Source: Pseudomonadota bacterium (lineage in GTDB: Bacteria > Pseudomonadota > Gammaproteobacteria > Burkholderiales > Burkholderiaceae_C). From it: a stretch of DNA of 51,613 bases. The translations under genes were made by a program, and so were the position numbers. This document shows, piece by piece, positions 17,206-25,521 of the stretch; the first letter of the stretch is position 1, and each line of letters opens with the position of its first letter. The stretch lies in assembly GCA_021805825.1 (NCBI GenBank), contig JAJZEC010000022.1, positions 1 to 51,613 on the forward strand, written 5' to 3'. The notes under the pieces are model-generated. The model was not told the origin of the DNA. It saw only the letters and a list, made by a program, of their open reading frames with translations, and did no database searches.

Positions 17206-18537
17206 ATGCCATCGCGGCTTGTCCCTGGCTGCCGCAGAGCGCAGTCGTCGATGCTCGCCCGGATGATGCTTGCCGCAGAAGGTTCCTTCGGTGCCTTGCC
17301 CGCCCAGGCCGCCTGGCTCGACGCCCTCGCGGCGCCGGTGGTGCTGGTGGTCGGCGAGAGCATGCGCTACGTCAATGCGGCGGCGGTGTCCCTGCTGCGC
17401 GCGGAATCGGCCGGGTACCTGATCGGCCGCAGCCTGCGCGATTTCATCCACCCGCTCGACGCGCACCGGATCTTCGCGCGCATTCAGCGCGCCGAGGCTG
17501 GCGTGGCGATCAACCCGCCGACCAGCGTGCGGGTGTTCGATTGCGCGGGGGCCGAGCGCACGCTGGCCGTCACCAGTTCCCCGGTCGACTGCTCCGGACA
17601 GACCGGCGTGCTCGCCACCTGCATCGACATGACCGAGCGCGTGGCCATGGAGCAGCACCTGCGACGCACCGACGAGGACTTCCGGCGCATCATGGACACC
17701 ATGCAGGATGTGTTCTACCGCACCGACGAAAAGGGCATCACCCGATACGTGTGCCCGGCGGTGCGCAATGTGCTGGGCTACAGCGCGGAGGAGATCATCG
17801 GGCTGCCGGCGGCCGCGTTCTATCCGGATCCGGTCGAGCGCAATGCTCTCGTCGAGGCCATCCGCGCGCAGGGCTTCGTGCGCGATTTTCCCGGCCGCAT
17901 GCGCCGCAAGGACGGGGTGATCATCGACATTTCGATCAGCACCCAGGCACTGCGCGACGAGCAGGGGCAATTCGCCGGCGTCGAGGGCATCTGGCGCGAC
18001 ATCTCCGAGCGTCGGGCGATGGAGCGCGAACTGCTTCGCCTGGCCACCCGCGACCACCTGACGGGCCTGTTCAGCCGTCGCCATGTCCTGGAAATGCTCG
18101 AGGAGGAACTGCAGCGCCGGCGTGACCGGCGCGCGCAGGCGCCGCTGTCCGTGCTGCTGCTGGATCTCGATCATTTCAAGCGGGTCAACGACGAGTTCGG
18201 CCATGCCGCCGGCGACGAAGTGCTGCGCCAGTTCGTGCAGCGGGTCGAGCAGTCGCGCCGCGGCAACGATTCCTTCGGCCGACTCGGCGGCGAGGAATTC
18301 CTGTTGCTGTTGCACGGTGCCGACGGGGTGGCGGCGCGGCAACTCGCCGAGCGCATACGCGCCGGCGTCGCGGCCGAGGATTTCCGCCTGCCCGGGGATG
18401 GTGCGGTGCGGCTGAGCGTGAGCATCGGCTGGACCCTGGTGGAAGCCGCCGACGCTCGAGCCGGCGAAGTGCTCGAGCGAGCCGACCGAGCGCTGTACGA
18501 GGCCAAGCGCGGTGGGCGCAACCGGGTGTCGCCCTAG
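17206..18537 (+). CDS. PAS-PAS-GGDEF diguanylate cyclase
   Basis: About 443 residues, no transmembrane helix seen, so probably cytoplasmic. Two PAS domains: the first around APVVLVVGESMRYVNAAA to the CIDMTERV linker, the second from RIMDTMQDVFYRTDEKG to IWRDISERRAME. The GGDEF domain follows (RDHLTGLFSRRHVLEML, DLDHFKRVNDEFGHAAGDE, GRLGGEEF, ADRALYEAKRGGRN). The active-site GGEEF is intact, so it should make c-di-GMP in response to a PAS ligand or partner. Start is uncertain; TTG 17188 and ATGs at 17251 or 17263 are alternatives. It faces away from the GGDEF-EAL gene, suggesting a paired c-di-GMP control unit near the polysaccharide locus. Confidence 0.87.
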   Translation: MPSRLVPGCRRAQSSMLARMMLAAEGSFGALPAQAAWLDALAAPVVLVVGESMRYVNAAAVSLLRAESAGYLIGRSLRDFIHPLDAHRIFARIQRAEAGVAINPPTSVRVFDCAGAERTLAVTSSPVDCSGQTGVLATCIDMTERVAMEQHLRRTDEDFRRIMDTMQDVFYRTDEKGITRYVCPAVRNVLGYSAEEIIGLPAAAFYPDPVERNALVEAIRAQGFVRDFPGRMRRKDGVIIDISISTQALRDEQGQFAGVEGIWRDISERRAMERELLRLATRDHLTGLFSRRHVLEMLEEELQRRRDRRAQAPLSVLLLDLDHFKRVNDEFGHAAGDEVLRQFVQRVEQSRRGNDSFGRLGGEEFLLLLHGADGVAARQLAERIRAGVAAEDFRLPGDGAVRLSVSIGWTLVEAADARAGEVLERADRALYEAKRGGRNRVSP

Positions 18538-18605
18538 CTGGTTATCCAGGCAGGCGATGCGCAGACTTGCAGGTTGTTCCCGGATCAGGATCCCGGAGCC
18601 ATTCC

Positions 18606-19040
18606 ATGCACAAGCCAACTCGTAGATACCGCACCGACGCCGCGCCGCTGGCTGTCGATGGCCCATGGCGTGACGCGCCGGGCCTGAGCGTGCAGGTCGA
18701 TGCGCTGCTGCTCGACCCGCGCGGGCAGTTCCGGCCTCGTGCGCTCGTCCTGCGTGCGGCCGACGACCCGCATGTCGAGCAGGAACTGCTGGTGATGCAG
18801 GTCGGGGAGCACGCCGACGGCAGCCTGAGCGTGATCACCAACGAACCCCTGGTACCGGGCGAGAGCTTCCAGGTGCGCGCCTCCGAGCAGCGTTCGCCGG
18901 ACGATGCGGTAGCCCGTGGCGAGATCTACCTCGTCTGCGGCTGCCGTCCGGGGAACCGACCGGAGGATGGCGGGCAGCAGTGCTGGGTCAGCGTGCTGCA
19001 GCCCCAGCCGGGTGTCGCTGCCGTCCGCCACGGAGGCTGA
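18606..19040 (+). CDS. unknown protein preceding the FHA protein
   Basis: 144 residues, beginning MHKPTRRYRTDAAPLAVDG, without signal peptide or transmembrane segment. It looks like a small beta-rich domain (LSVQVDALLLDPRG, EQELLVMQVGEHADGSLSVI, GEIYLVCGCRPG). ATG 18606 has GGAG eight bases upstream. The stop lies four bases before the GTG of the cyclase-like/FHA gene, whose Shine-Dalgarno GGAGG sits in this gene's last codons, so the two are an operon. I do not recognise the family. Context suggests a partner in signalling or surface behaviour. Confidence 0.65.
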   Translation: MHKPTRRYRTDAAPLAVDGPWRDAPGLSVQVDALLLDPRGQFRPRALVLRAADDPHVEQELLVMQVGEHADGSLSVITNEPLVPGESFQVRASEQRSPDDAVARGEIYLVCGCRPGNRPEDGGQQCWVSVLQPQPGVAAVRHGG

Positions 19041-19044
19041 AGCC

Positions 19045-19959
19045 GTGCTGCGACGCTGGCTGTCCCAACGCGCATCCACCCAGCTGGTGGCGCTGCACGC
19101 CGCGTTGGCCAGCACCCACCAGCTGTTCCTCAGCCTGGGCGAACTGCGCGCCCGGCAGTTCCTGGAACTGACCATCAACCGCCTGGCGCACCGCGCCGCG
19201 GCGATGTCCGGCCTGGTGGTGCGCAGCGACGGCAGCTCCCTGCTGGTGCTGTTCGAACAGGCCGAGCAGGCCTTGCGGGCGAGCTGGGCCCTGCGCGAAG
19301 AACTGCGCGCCTGGTGCCTGAACGTGGACGCGGAGTTCGAGCTCCCCATGGACATCGGACTGAGCAGCGGCTCGGTGCTGTGCCGGCCGCCGACCTACCA
19401 GGGTGAGACCCTGATGCGCGCGTCGATCCTGGCGGCGGCCGGGCAGGGCGGGGAGACGCTGCTCGACCAGGGTGTGATGCAGGCCTTGCCGCCGGAACTG
19501 GCGGCACGCGCGCACCCGGCGGTGCCCGCGCCCGGCTTCGCCCACCTGGGGGACGCCTGGAGCGTGGATTTCGTGCCCGGCAGCGCGATCAAGGTCGCCG
19601 ATCCGCTGTGGCTGCACCTGCGCAGCCCCGACGGGCGCATCTACCTGAGTTTCAGCCCGTCACGCCCGATCCGCATCGGCCGCGACGGGCGCGCCGACAT
19701 CGTGATCGATAGTCCCCAGATCTCGCGGCAGCACGCGGTGATCGTCTGGCGCAACGGCAGCTACATGCTGGCCGACACCAGCCGCAACGGTACCTGGGTA
19801 CGGCACCAGGCGGCGCTGCAGCCGGTGCACCTACAGCGCGGGGTGTGCCTGCTCGACCGTGCCGGCTCGATCAACCTCGGACGCGGGCCGCGCACCGGGC
19901 GCGCGCCGGATCTGCTGTTCAGCATCACCGAGCCGCCGCCTGCGCCCGGGGCGCCCTGA
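19045..19959 (+). CDS. cyclase-like domain fused to an FHA domain
   Basis: 304 residues. The first 190 residues resemble a class III nucleotide cyclase homology domain: FLELTINRLAHRAAAMSG, DGSSLLVLFEQAEQAL, DIGLSSGSVLCRPPTYQGET, then a DQGVMQALPPEL segment like the AGQILLS end of cyclases. The paired catalytic Asp residues are not clearly in place, so it may be a degenerate sensor. The C-terminal FHA domain is clear: RIGRDGRADIVI, SPQISRQHAVIVW, TSRNGTWV, which binds phosphothreonine. GTG 19045 is preceded by GGAGG at 19032-19036; the frame is open upstream but overlaps the previous gene. Confidence 0.75.
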   Translation: MLRRWLSQRASTQLVALHAALASTHQLFLSLGELRARQFLELTINRLAHRAAAMSGLVVRSDGSSLLVLFEQAEQALRASWALREELRAWCLNVDAEFELPMDIGLSSGSVLCRPPTYQGETLMRASILAAAGQGGETLLDQGVMQALPPELAARAHPAVPAPGFAHLGDAWSVDFVPGSAIKVADPLWLHLRSPDGRIYLSFSPSRPIRIGRDGRADIVIDSPQISRQHAVIVWRNGSYMLADTSRNGTWVRHQAALQPVHLQRGVCLLDRAGSINLGRGPRTGRAPDLLFSITEPPPAPGAP

Positions 19960-20116
19960 CGCCGGCTTCCTGAGCGCGGCGCCCGGCAGCGATTCCCGGG
20001 GCGCTTCGGGGCATACGGCAGGCGCTATGCTTGCCGCTTCGCGACTTCGGGTATGGTCGATGCTGCTGCAGCCCTCGATCGGCCTGCGGTATCCGATTCT
20101 CCCGCGCCCCTGCCTG

Positions 20117-21523
20117 ATGCCCTTTCCTCGCGGCCGCCTGAAGGAACATTCCAGCGCCTTTGCCATGCTGCAACGCGGTGTGGATCTGCTGCTGATGGTC
20201 GCGGCCGCCATGTTCGCGGCCTGGCTGCGCTATGGCAGCGTGCGTTTGAGCCAGGAACAGGCCACGACGGTGGTCATTGCTCTGCTGATGGCCTCGCTGG
20301 CCTTCAGTCAGCTCGGTCTGTATCGATCCTGGCGCGCCGGCAGCATTGCGCGCGAGATCAGCCTGCTGTGGGCGGCCTGGGGCGGGGTGTTCCTGTTGCT
20401 GACCGGGCTGCTGTTCGCGCTGAAGATCGGCGCAGACTACTCCCGACTGTGGGTGGCCAGCTGGTTCAGCCTGGCGGCCGCGCTGCTCGCGCTCGGCCGC
20501 GGCGCGCTGCGCCTGGGCCTGCGCTGGTTGCGGGCTCGGGGCTACAACGAGCGCATGGTGTGCCTGGTCGGCGACGGGGAGACCGCGCGCAGCTTGCGCG
20601 ATCTCATGGGAGCCGGCGCGAGGCTGGGATTTCGCATGGTGGCCTGGTACGGGGTGCACGAACCGCCACCGCGGGACATGGCGCCGCGCAGCGGCCTGCT
20701 CGGCGAGCTCGCGTCCTTTGTCGCCGCCTCGCCCGTCGACGAGGTCTGGGTGGCGATGCCCCTGCGCGACGAGGACGGTCTGCGCGCAGCGTTCGACGCC
20801 TTGCGCCACAGCACGGCCAATGTGCGCTATGTCCCCGACCGCTTCGGCTACGAACTGCTCCAGCATGCCGCGACCCGCATCGGCAGCGTGACGATGCTCG
20901 ACCTTTCGGTCTCGCCGATGGAGGGGCTCAATCGCCTGCTCAAGCGCACCGAGGATCTGCTGCTGGGCACACTGTTCCTGCTGCTGGCGAGCCCGCTGAT
21001 GGCCTTGATCGCGCTGGCGATCAAGCTGGATTCCCCGGGCCCGGTGTTGTTCCGCCAGCGTCGTATCGGCTGGTCGGGCAAGGAGTTCGTGATCTACAAG
21101 TTCCGCACCATGCGGGAGCACCCGGTGCCTGTCGCAGGGCAGTTGCCCCAGGCCACCCGCGAAGACCCGCGCATCACGCGCCTGGGCAGGTGGCTGCGGC
21201 GCAGCAGCCTCGATGAACTGCCGCAGCTGATCAATGTGCTGCAGGGGCGCATGTCGCTGGTCGGCCCCAGGCCGCACGCTGTCGAGCACCACCACCTGTA
21301 CATCGACCGCATACCGAGCTACGCCGCACGCCACATGGTGAAGCCCGGCATCACCGGTTATGCGCAGGTGGAGGGCTTTCGCGGCGAGACCGAGACCGCA
21401 GAGAAAATGGCGCGGCGCGTCGAATACGACATGCTGTACATACAGCAGTGGTCGATTGCCCTGGATCTCAAGCTGATCCTGCTGACCCTGTTGAAGGGCC
21501 TGGTGCACCGCAATGCCTATTGA
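20117..21523 (+). CDS. undecaprenyl-phosphate sugar phosphotransferase, WcaJ type
   Basis: Initiating enzyme of surface polysaccharide synthesis: transfers a sugar phosphate, usually glucose-1-phosphate, from UDP-sugar to undecaprenyl phosphate at the inner membrane. 468 residues. Four N-terminal transmembrane helices, a Rossmann-like middle (ERMVCLVGDGETARSLRDL), and a C-terminal bacterial sugar-transferase domain with FRQRRIG, VIYKFRTM, RRSSLDELPQLINVL and SLVGPRPHA, ending HRNAY. All catalytic motifs are intact. An upstream in-frame ATG at 20060 would add 19 residues; neither has a strong ribosome site. First gene of the polysaccharide locus. Confidence 0.92.
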   Translation: MPFPRGRLKEHSSAFAMLQRGVDLLLMVAAAMFAAWLRYGSVRLSQEQATTVVIALLMASLAFSQLGLYRSWRAGSIAREISLLWAAWGGVFLLLTGLLFALKIGADYSRLWVASWFSLAAALLALGRGALRLGLRWLRARGYNERMVCLVGDGETARSLRDLMGAGARLGFRMVAWYGVHEPPPRDMAPRSGLLGELASFVAASPVDEVWVAMPLRDEDGLRAAFDALRHSTANVRYVPDRFGYELLQHAATRIGSVTMLDLSVSPMEGLNRLLKRTEDLLLGTLFLLLASPLMALIALAIKLDSPGPVLFRQRRIGWSGKEFVIYKFRTMREHPVPVAGQLPQATREDPRITRLGRWLRRSSLDELPQLINVLQGRMSLVGPRPHAVEHHHLYIDRIPSYAARHMVKPGITGYAQVEGFRGETETAEKMARRVEYDMLYIQQWSIALDLKLILLTLLKGLVHRNAY

Positions 21524-21550
21524 CCGGGTCGGCTCGGCAGGGAGTGCGGC

Positions 21551-22495
21551 GTGAAGGTGGCGCTGATCGTCCCGGTGCGCAATGGCGGTGCGGCCTGGGC
21601 TCGCTGCGCAGCGGGCATTGCCGCGCAGTCGCGCCAGCCGGATCGTGTGCTGGTGATCGACTCCGAGTCGACCGATGGCAGCGATCAGGTCGCCCTCGAC
21701 CACGGCTTCGGATTGCAGCGCATCCAGGCGCGTGATTTTGATCATGGCGGAACGCGGCAGCTCGCGGCCGAGCAATGTACCGACTGCGACATCCTCGTGT
21801 ATCTGACGCAGGATGCCGAACTTGCCGACCCGGATGCGCTGCGGCGCTTGCTGGAGGTCTTCGATGATGCGCAGGTGGCCGTGGCCTACGGGCGCCAGCT
21901 GCCGCGCCTCGGAGCCGGGCCGATCGAGGCCCATGCACGACTGTTCAACTACCCGGCGCAATGCCAGTTGCGCACCTCGAAGGACGTGCAGACGCTCGGC
22001 CTGAAGGCCGCGTTCACCTCGAATTCCTTCTGCGCCTACCGCCGATCCGACCTGCTGCGGATCGGTGGCTTCCCTCCGCGGGTGATCGTTTCCGAGGACA
22101 TGGTGACGGCCGCGCGTGCGCTGCAGGCCGGGCGCGCGGTGGCCTATGTCGCAGACGCCTGCGTGCTGCACTCGCATGGCTATACCCTGGCCCAGGAACT
22201 GGGACGCTACTTCGATATCGGGGTGTTGCACAACGCCGAGCATTGGCTGCTCGAGGACTTCGGCAAGGCGGATGGTGAAGGCCTGCGTTTCGTCGTTTCG
22301 CAGGTGGCGTACCTTCTGCGTGTCGCGCCGTGGCGACTTCCGGAGGCCGCGGTGCGCACGGTGTTCAAGTACCTGGGCTACAAGGCGGGCCTGCACTGTC
22401 AGAGGCTGCCGCCACGCTGGCGCGCCGCACTCAGCCGGCAACCGGGCTATTGGGGTGCGCGGGATATGCGGGACTTGCGACGCGCCGAGCCTTGA
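21551..22495 (+). CDS. family 2 glycosyltransferase, rhamnosyltransferase-like
   Basis: 314 residues. GT-A fold start MKVALIVPVRNGGAAWARC, acceptor segment VLVIDSESTDGSDQVA, and TQDAEL as the likely metal-binding DxD equivalent. The later SNSFCAYRRSDLLRIGGFP and VSEDMVTAARAL (ED motif) match GT2 rhamnosyltransferases of O-antigen loci. The C-terminal part carries basic and hydrophobic stretches that could touch the membrane. GTG 21551 has AGGGAG seven bases upstream, 27 bp after the phosphotransferase stop. It would add an early sugar to the lipid-linked chain; the sugar cannot be named from sequence. Confidence 0.88.
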   Translation: MKVALIVPVRNGGAAWARCAAGIAAQSRQPDRVLVIDSESTDGSDQVALDHGFGLQRIQARDFDHGGTRQLAAEQCTDCDILVYLTQDAELADPDALRRLLEVFDDAQVAVAYGRQLPRLGAGPIEAHARLFNYPAQCQLRTSKDVQTLGLKAAFTSNSFCAYRRSDLLRIGGFPPRVIVSEDMVTAARALQAGRAVAYVADACVLHSHGYTLAQELGRYFDIGVLHNAEHWLLEDFGKADGEGLRFVVSQVAYLLRVAPWRLPEAAVRTVFKYLGYKAGLHCQRLPPRWRAALSRQPGYWGARDMRDLRRAEP

Positions 22496-22603
22496 GCGGG
22501 CGCCGGTTCACCATGTCCCAGCATCGTGCAACCGGAAGCAGGCCCGTTACCATAGGCGGTTTGCCTCTCGGCTGGCACTGTCTTCTCCTCCCCGGTTCCT
22601 TCG

Positions 22604-23395
22604 ATGTCCGCCTTCCGAATTGCCTTGCGCGACCTGCACCAGAGCATGGCGGCCTGGCGCCTCTGGATTCTGCTGGGCTGGCTGGAAATCCGCCAGCGCT
22701 ACGCGCGTTCCAAGCTGGGACCATTCTGGCTGACCATCAGCATGGGCGTGCTGGTGGGGACGATGGGCGTTGTCTACGGAGCGCTGTTCGGGCAGAAGGT
22801 CGGCGATTATCTTCCGATGGTGGCCGTGGGTATCGTGGCGTGGGGCTTGTTTTCCGGTATCGTCAACGAAGGCAGCAATGCGTACATTGCGAGCGCCAAC
22901 TACATCCGCCAGGTCAACACCCCCCGCCTGATCTACGTCCTGCAGGCCGTCTGGCGCAATCTGGTGATCTTCGGCCACAACTTCATCATCGTGCTGCTGG
23001 TGTTGCTGCTGTTCGGGGTGAAGAGTTGGGGCAGCCTGCCGCTGTTCATTCCGGGCCTGCTGCTGTTTCTGCTCAATGCAGGCTGGATCGCGGCTCTGGT
23101 CGGCCTGCTGTCGGCGCGCTTCCGCGACCTGCCGCAGATCGTGTCCGCACTGCTGCAGGTGGCCTTCTACGTGACTCCGATTCTCTTCAGCGGACGGATG
23201 CTCAGTGGCAAGCATCGCTGGATCGTCGAATTCAATCCTCTGGCCTACCTGATCGATGTCGTGCGCGACCCGCTGCTCGGGAGCATTCCGCGATGGCCGG
23301 TCTGGGCGCTCGTCAGCGGCATGGCGGTTCTCGGTTGGAGTCTCGCCCTGGCGGGCACCGGGCGGTACCACAAGCGCATACCGTACTGGGTCTGA
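22604..23395 (+). CDS. wzm: Wzm-type polysaccharide ABC transporter permease
   Basis: 263 residues with six predicted membrane helices, of the ABC-2 TagG/KpsM/Wzm group. Family landmarks are EIRQRYARSKLGPFWLTIS near the N-terminus, ANYIRQVNTPRLIYVLQ, and the C-terminal FNPLAYLIDVVRDPLLG. It forms the channel that flips undecaprenyl-linked glycan across the inner membrane with the ATPase encoded 35 bp downstream. ATG 22604 follows a 108-bp gap holding a weak -10-like TACCAT, so an internal promoter is possible. No strong ribosome site is seen. Confidence 0.93.
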   Translation: MSAFRIALRDLHQSMAAWRLWILLGWLEIRQRYARSKLGPFWLTISMGVLVGTMGVVYGALFGQKVGDYLPMVAVGIVAWGLFSGIVNEGSNAYIASANYIRQVNTPRLIYVLQAVWRNLVIFGHNFIIVLLVLLLFGVKSWGSLPLFIPGLLLFLLNAGWIAALVGLLSARFRDLPQIVSALLQVAFYVTPILFSGRMLSGKHRWIVEFNPLAYLIDVVRDPLLGSIPRWPVWALVSGMAVLGWSLALAGTGRYHKRIPYWV

Positions 23396-23430
23396 GCAAC
23401 GAGCGATTCCCGACCGTCGACTGCACATCC

Positions 23431-24192
23431 ATGTCTGCGAGCATTCACCTCGACAAGATCCACCTGGATCTGCCGATTTTCGACGTTTCGGCGCAATCCC
23501 TGAAAAAGCGCGTGCTCAGCGTGGGGCGACGCAACCGCATCGCCGAGGACAACACCGGTGTGGTCATCGTTCGCGCCATCGACGATCTGAGCCTCGAACT
23601 GCGCAGCGGGGACCGCCTCGGACTGGTCGGGCAGAACGGCGCCGGCAAGAGCACCCTGCTGCGTGTCATCGCGGGTATCTATCCGCCGTCGGCAGGCACC
23701 GTGCGCGTGGTCGGCAAGGCGGTGCCGCTGCTCGATATCACCCTGGGCATGGACGAGCAGTCCACGGGACGACAGAACATCCGGCTGCGGGGTCTGCTCC
23801 TCGGCATGAGCGACCGTGAAATTCGTCGCAAGGCCGAGGAAATCGCGGAGTTCACCGAGCTCGGAGATTACCTGGATCTGCCATTGCGGACGTATTCCAA
23901 CGGCATGCGCGTGCGTCTGGCCTTTGCGGTTTCCACAGCAGTGGACGCGCAGATATTGCTGCTGGACGAGGTTCTGGGTGTCGGAGATGCGGGTTTCCAG
24001 GAAAAGGCCAACCAGCGCTTGCGAGACCTGCACAACCGATCGGAAATCGTCGTTCTGGCGATACACTCGAACAAGGTCATCCGGGAGACCTGCAACAAGG
24101 TTCTCTGGATGGAAAAGGGAAGAGTGCGGATGTGCGGCGGGGTCGACGCCGTGCTGGACGCCTATCAGGAGGCGATCGGTGCGACAGCGTGA
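23431..24192 (+). CDS. wzt: Wzt-type polysaccharide ABC transporter ATPase, short form
   Basis: 253 residues. Walker A GQNGAGKST, the Wzt-typical signature YSNGMRVRLAFA in place of LSGGQ, Walker B ILLLDEVLGVGD and switch His in LAIHSN. The protein ends right after the nucleotide-binding domain (AYQEAIGATA). It therefore lacks the C-terminal carbohydrate-binding domain that O9a-type Wzt proteins use to recognise a capped chain. Export is then probably not coupled to a terminal modification. The 75-residue part before Walker A contains a family-typical insertion (DVSAQSLKKRVLSVG). Confidence 0.93.
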   Translation: MSASIHLDKIHLDLPIFDVSAQSLKKRVLSVGRRNRIAEDNTGVVIVRAIDDLSLELRSGDRLGLVGQNGAGKSTLLRVIAGIYPPSAGTVRVVGKAVPLLDITLGMDEQSTGRQNIRLRGLLLGMSDREIRRKAEEIAEFTELGDYLDLPLRTYSNGMRVRLAFAVSTAVDAQILLLDEVLGVGDAGFQEKANQRLRDLHNRSEIVVLAIHSNKVIRETCNKVLWMEKGRVRMCGGVDAVLDAYQEAIGATA

Positions 24193-24312
24193 CGCCGGCC
24201 GGCGGAATCGGTTCTTCGCGGCCGGGGTTCTCCGTCCGCCTATGCATCGGCGGCAGGCGGTCGGCATCGGTTCTGATGCGCGCGGCACGGCGAGGGAGAA
24301 GGTGAATCGCAG

Positions 24313-25467
24313 ATGATCAGGGCGCTCTTGAAATGGGCATTGTTTAACGGCTTTCTGGCCCTCCACGATCTGCGCGAGGCATGGCGCGAACGTGGGCACG
24401 TGCGGCAGTTGAGGAGCCCGGACTACTCCAATCTGCTGTTGGCTCTCGAGTCCGCCGGGGCGACGCGGCTGGCGGTGGTTGCACCGCATCCGACGCGTCC
24501 GCTGGTCTTCAGTCTGCGCAATCTGGTTGCAGCCCTGCTCGCGGAAGGTTACGAGGTGGTCGTGCTGTCCTGCGCGCCGAAGGACATGGCCTGGTTGCCT
24601 GCGGAATTTCCGTCGGTTCACCTCGCCCCGAGGAACATGACGGGCCGGGATTTCGGCGCGTGGAAATTCCTGCTGCAGTCGGTGCTCGGCAGCGACACGC
24701 TGAGGTCTCGACTGGATGATTTGATCCTGGTCAATGACAGTGCCTTTTATTCACGTACGGGCACGCGCGATGTCGTGGCCTGGTTGCGCGGGATCCGGAA
24801 GGCCTGGGCCTGTGTTTTCGAGACGCACGAGATTCATTACCATGCCCAGTCGTTCCTGCTGAAATTCTCGGGGGATGCGGTGCGGAACCCCGCATTTTCC
24901 GCGTTCTGGGCAGGCTACCAGCCCTACAGTTCGCGCAAGCATTCGATCGGGGCGGGCGAGGTCGGACTGAGCAGCGTCATGCGCGCAGCCCTGGGGTTGC
25001 CGGAGTGCTACGTGACGCCGACCCGGATGCTGGCTGCGTTGCAGGCGGCGGACGAGCGGCAGATCCTGGCCAGCGTGCGGGCGATGGAGCATGGATTTGC
25101 CTTGAGCGGATACGGTTTCCGGGACGTTCGCCGCGCGCTCGGGTTGGCGCCCTTCGCCAATGGGAGCTACGCGCAGAGCCCGAACTACGAACTGGCACGG
25201 CGTGCGGTGTCGGATGCAGCGATCGAGTTGATGGAGTCCAGGAATGCGGCGCACGCGGTGGGCGTGCTTGCGAACCTCTTGATGCATACTCCGGTGAAGC
25301 GTGATCTTTGTTATCGCGGGGTGTACCGGATCGGCCAGATCCTGCAACTGTGTTCAGGCTTCGATGCCGAGGAACTTCAGAGCATGGAGGAGGATCTGAG
25401 ATCCATGGGCGAACCGGAGAGCCTGACGGGCCGCCGCAAGTTTCTCTATGGCGTTGGCCGCATATGA
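24313..25467 (+). CDS. RgpF-like rhamnan-synthesis glycosyltransferase
   Basis: 384 residues. The central core VHLAPRNMTGRDFGAWKFLL followed by DDLILVNDSAFYSR matches the N-G-x-DFG and LxNDS pattern of RgpF-type proteins, which extend or finish rhamnose-containing polysaccharides. Upstream, ATRLAVVAPHPTRPLVFSLR looks like a nucleotide-binding beta-alpha start. The protein is shorter than the large multi-domain RgpF relatives and has one such module. The likely role is addition of a 6-deoxyhexose. The stop overlaps a short 13-codon frame by four bases (ATGA at 25464). Confidence 0.7.
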   Translation: MIRALLKWALFNGFLALHDLREAWRERGHVRQLRSPDYSNLLLALESAGATRLAVVAPHPTRPLVFSLRNLVAALLAEGYEVVVLSCAPKDMAWLPAEFPSVHLAPRNMTGRDFGAWKFLLQSVLGSDTLRSRLDDLILVNDSAFYSRTGTRDVVAWLRGIRKAWACVFETHEIHYHAQSFLLKFSGDAVRNPAFSAFWAGYQPYSSRKHSIGAGEVGLSSVMRAALGLPECYVTPTRMLAALQAADERQILASVRAMEHGFALSGYGFRDVRRALGLAPFANGSYAQSPNYELARRAVSDAAIELMESRNAAHAVGVLANLLMHTPVKRDLCYRGVYRIGQILQLCSGFDAEELQSMEEDLRSMGEPESLTGRRKFLYGVGRI

Positions 25468-25505
25468 CAAAAGGCGCGCGTGCCGGCAGGCGGCTGTGGC
25501 CTTGA
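25464..25505 (+). other. 13-codon leader frame, degenerate copy of the rfbF start
   Basis: ATGACAAAAGGCG...GGCAGGCGGCTGTGG at 25464-25499 is a degraded copy of the true rfbF start ATGACAAAGGCG...GGCAGGCGGCTTGGG at 25522-25557. Both are preceded by CGCAT. The copy encodes [13 protein letters not shown] and stops, against [13 protein letters not shown] in rfbF. It probably arose by local duplication or recombination at the gene junction. A leader-peptide role is possible but unsupported. Confidence 0.6.
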
Positions 25506-25521
25506 AATTCTTGGAGCGCAT

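Noticed and set aside
19925-22441. Minus-strand open frame of 838 codons opposite the sugar phosphotransferase and glycosyltransferase
   Set aside because: Antisense to two clear genes, and the Gln/His/Arg-rich translation has no domain.
22330-23430. Upstream extension of the wzt frame to 22330
   Set aside because: It would overlap the whole wzm gene in another frame; ATG 23431 gives the normal start of the ATPase.
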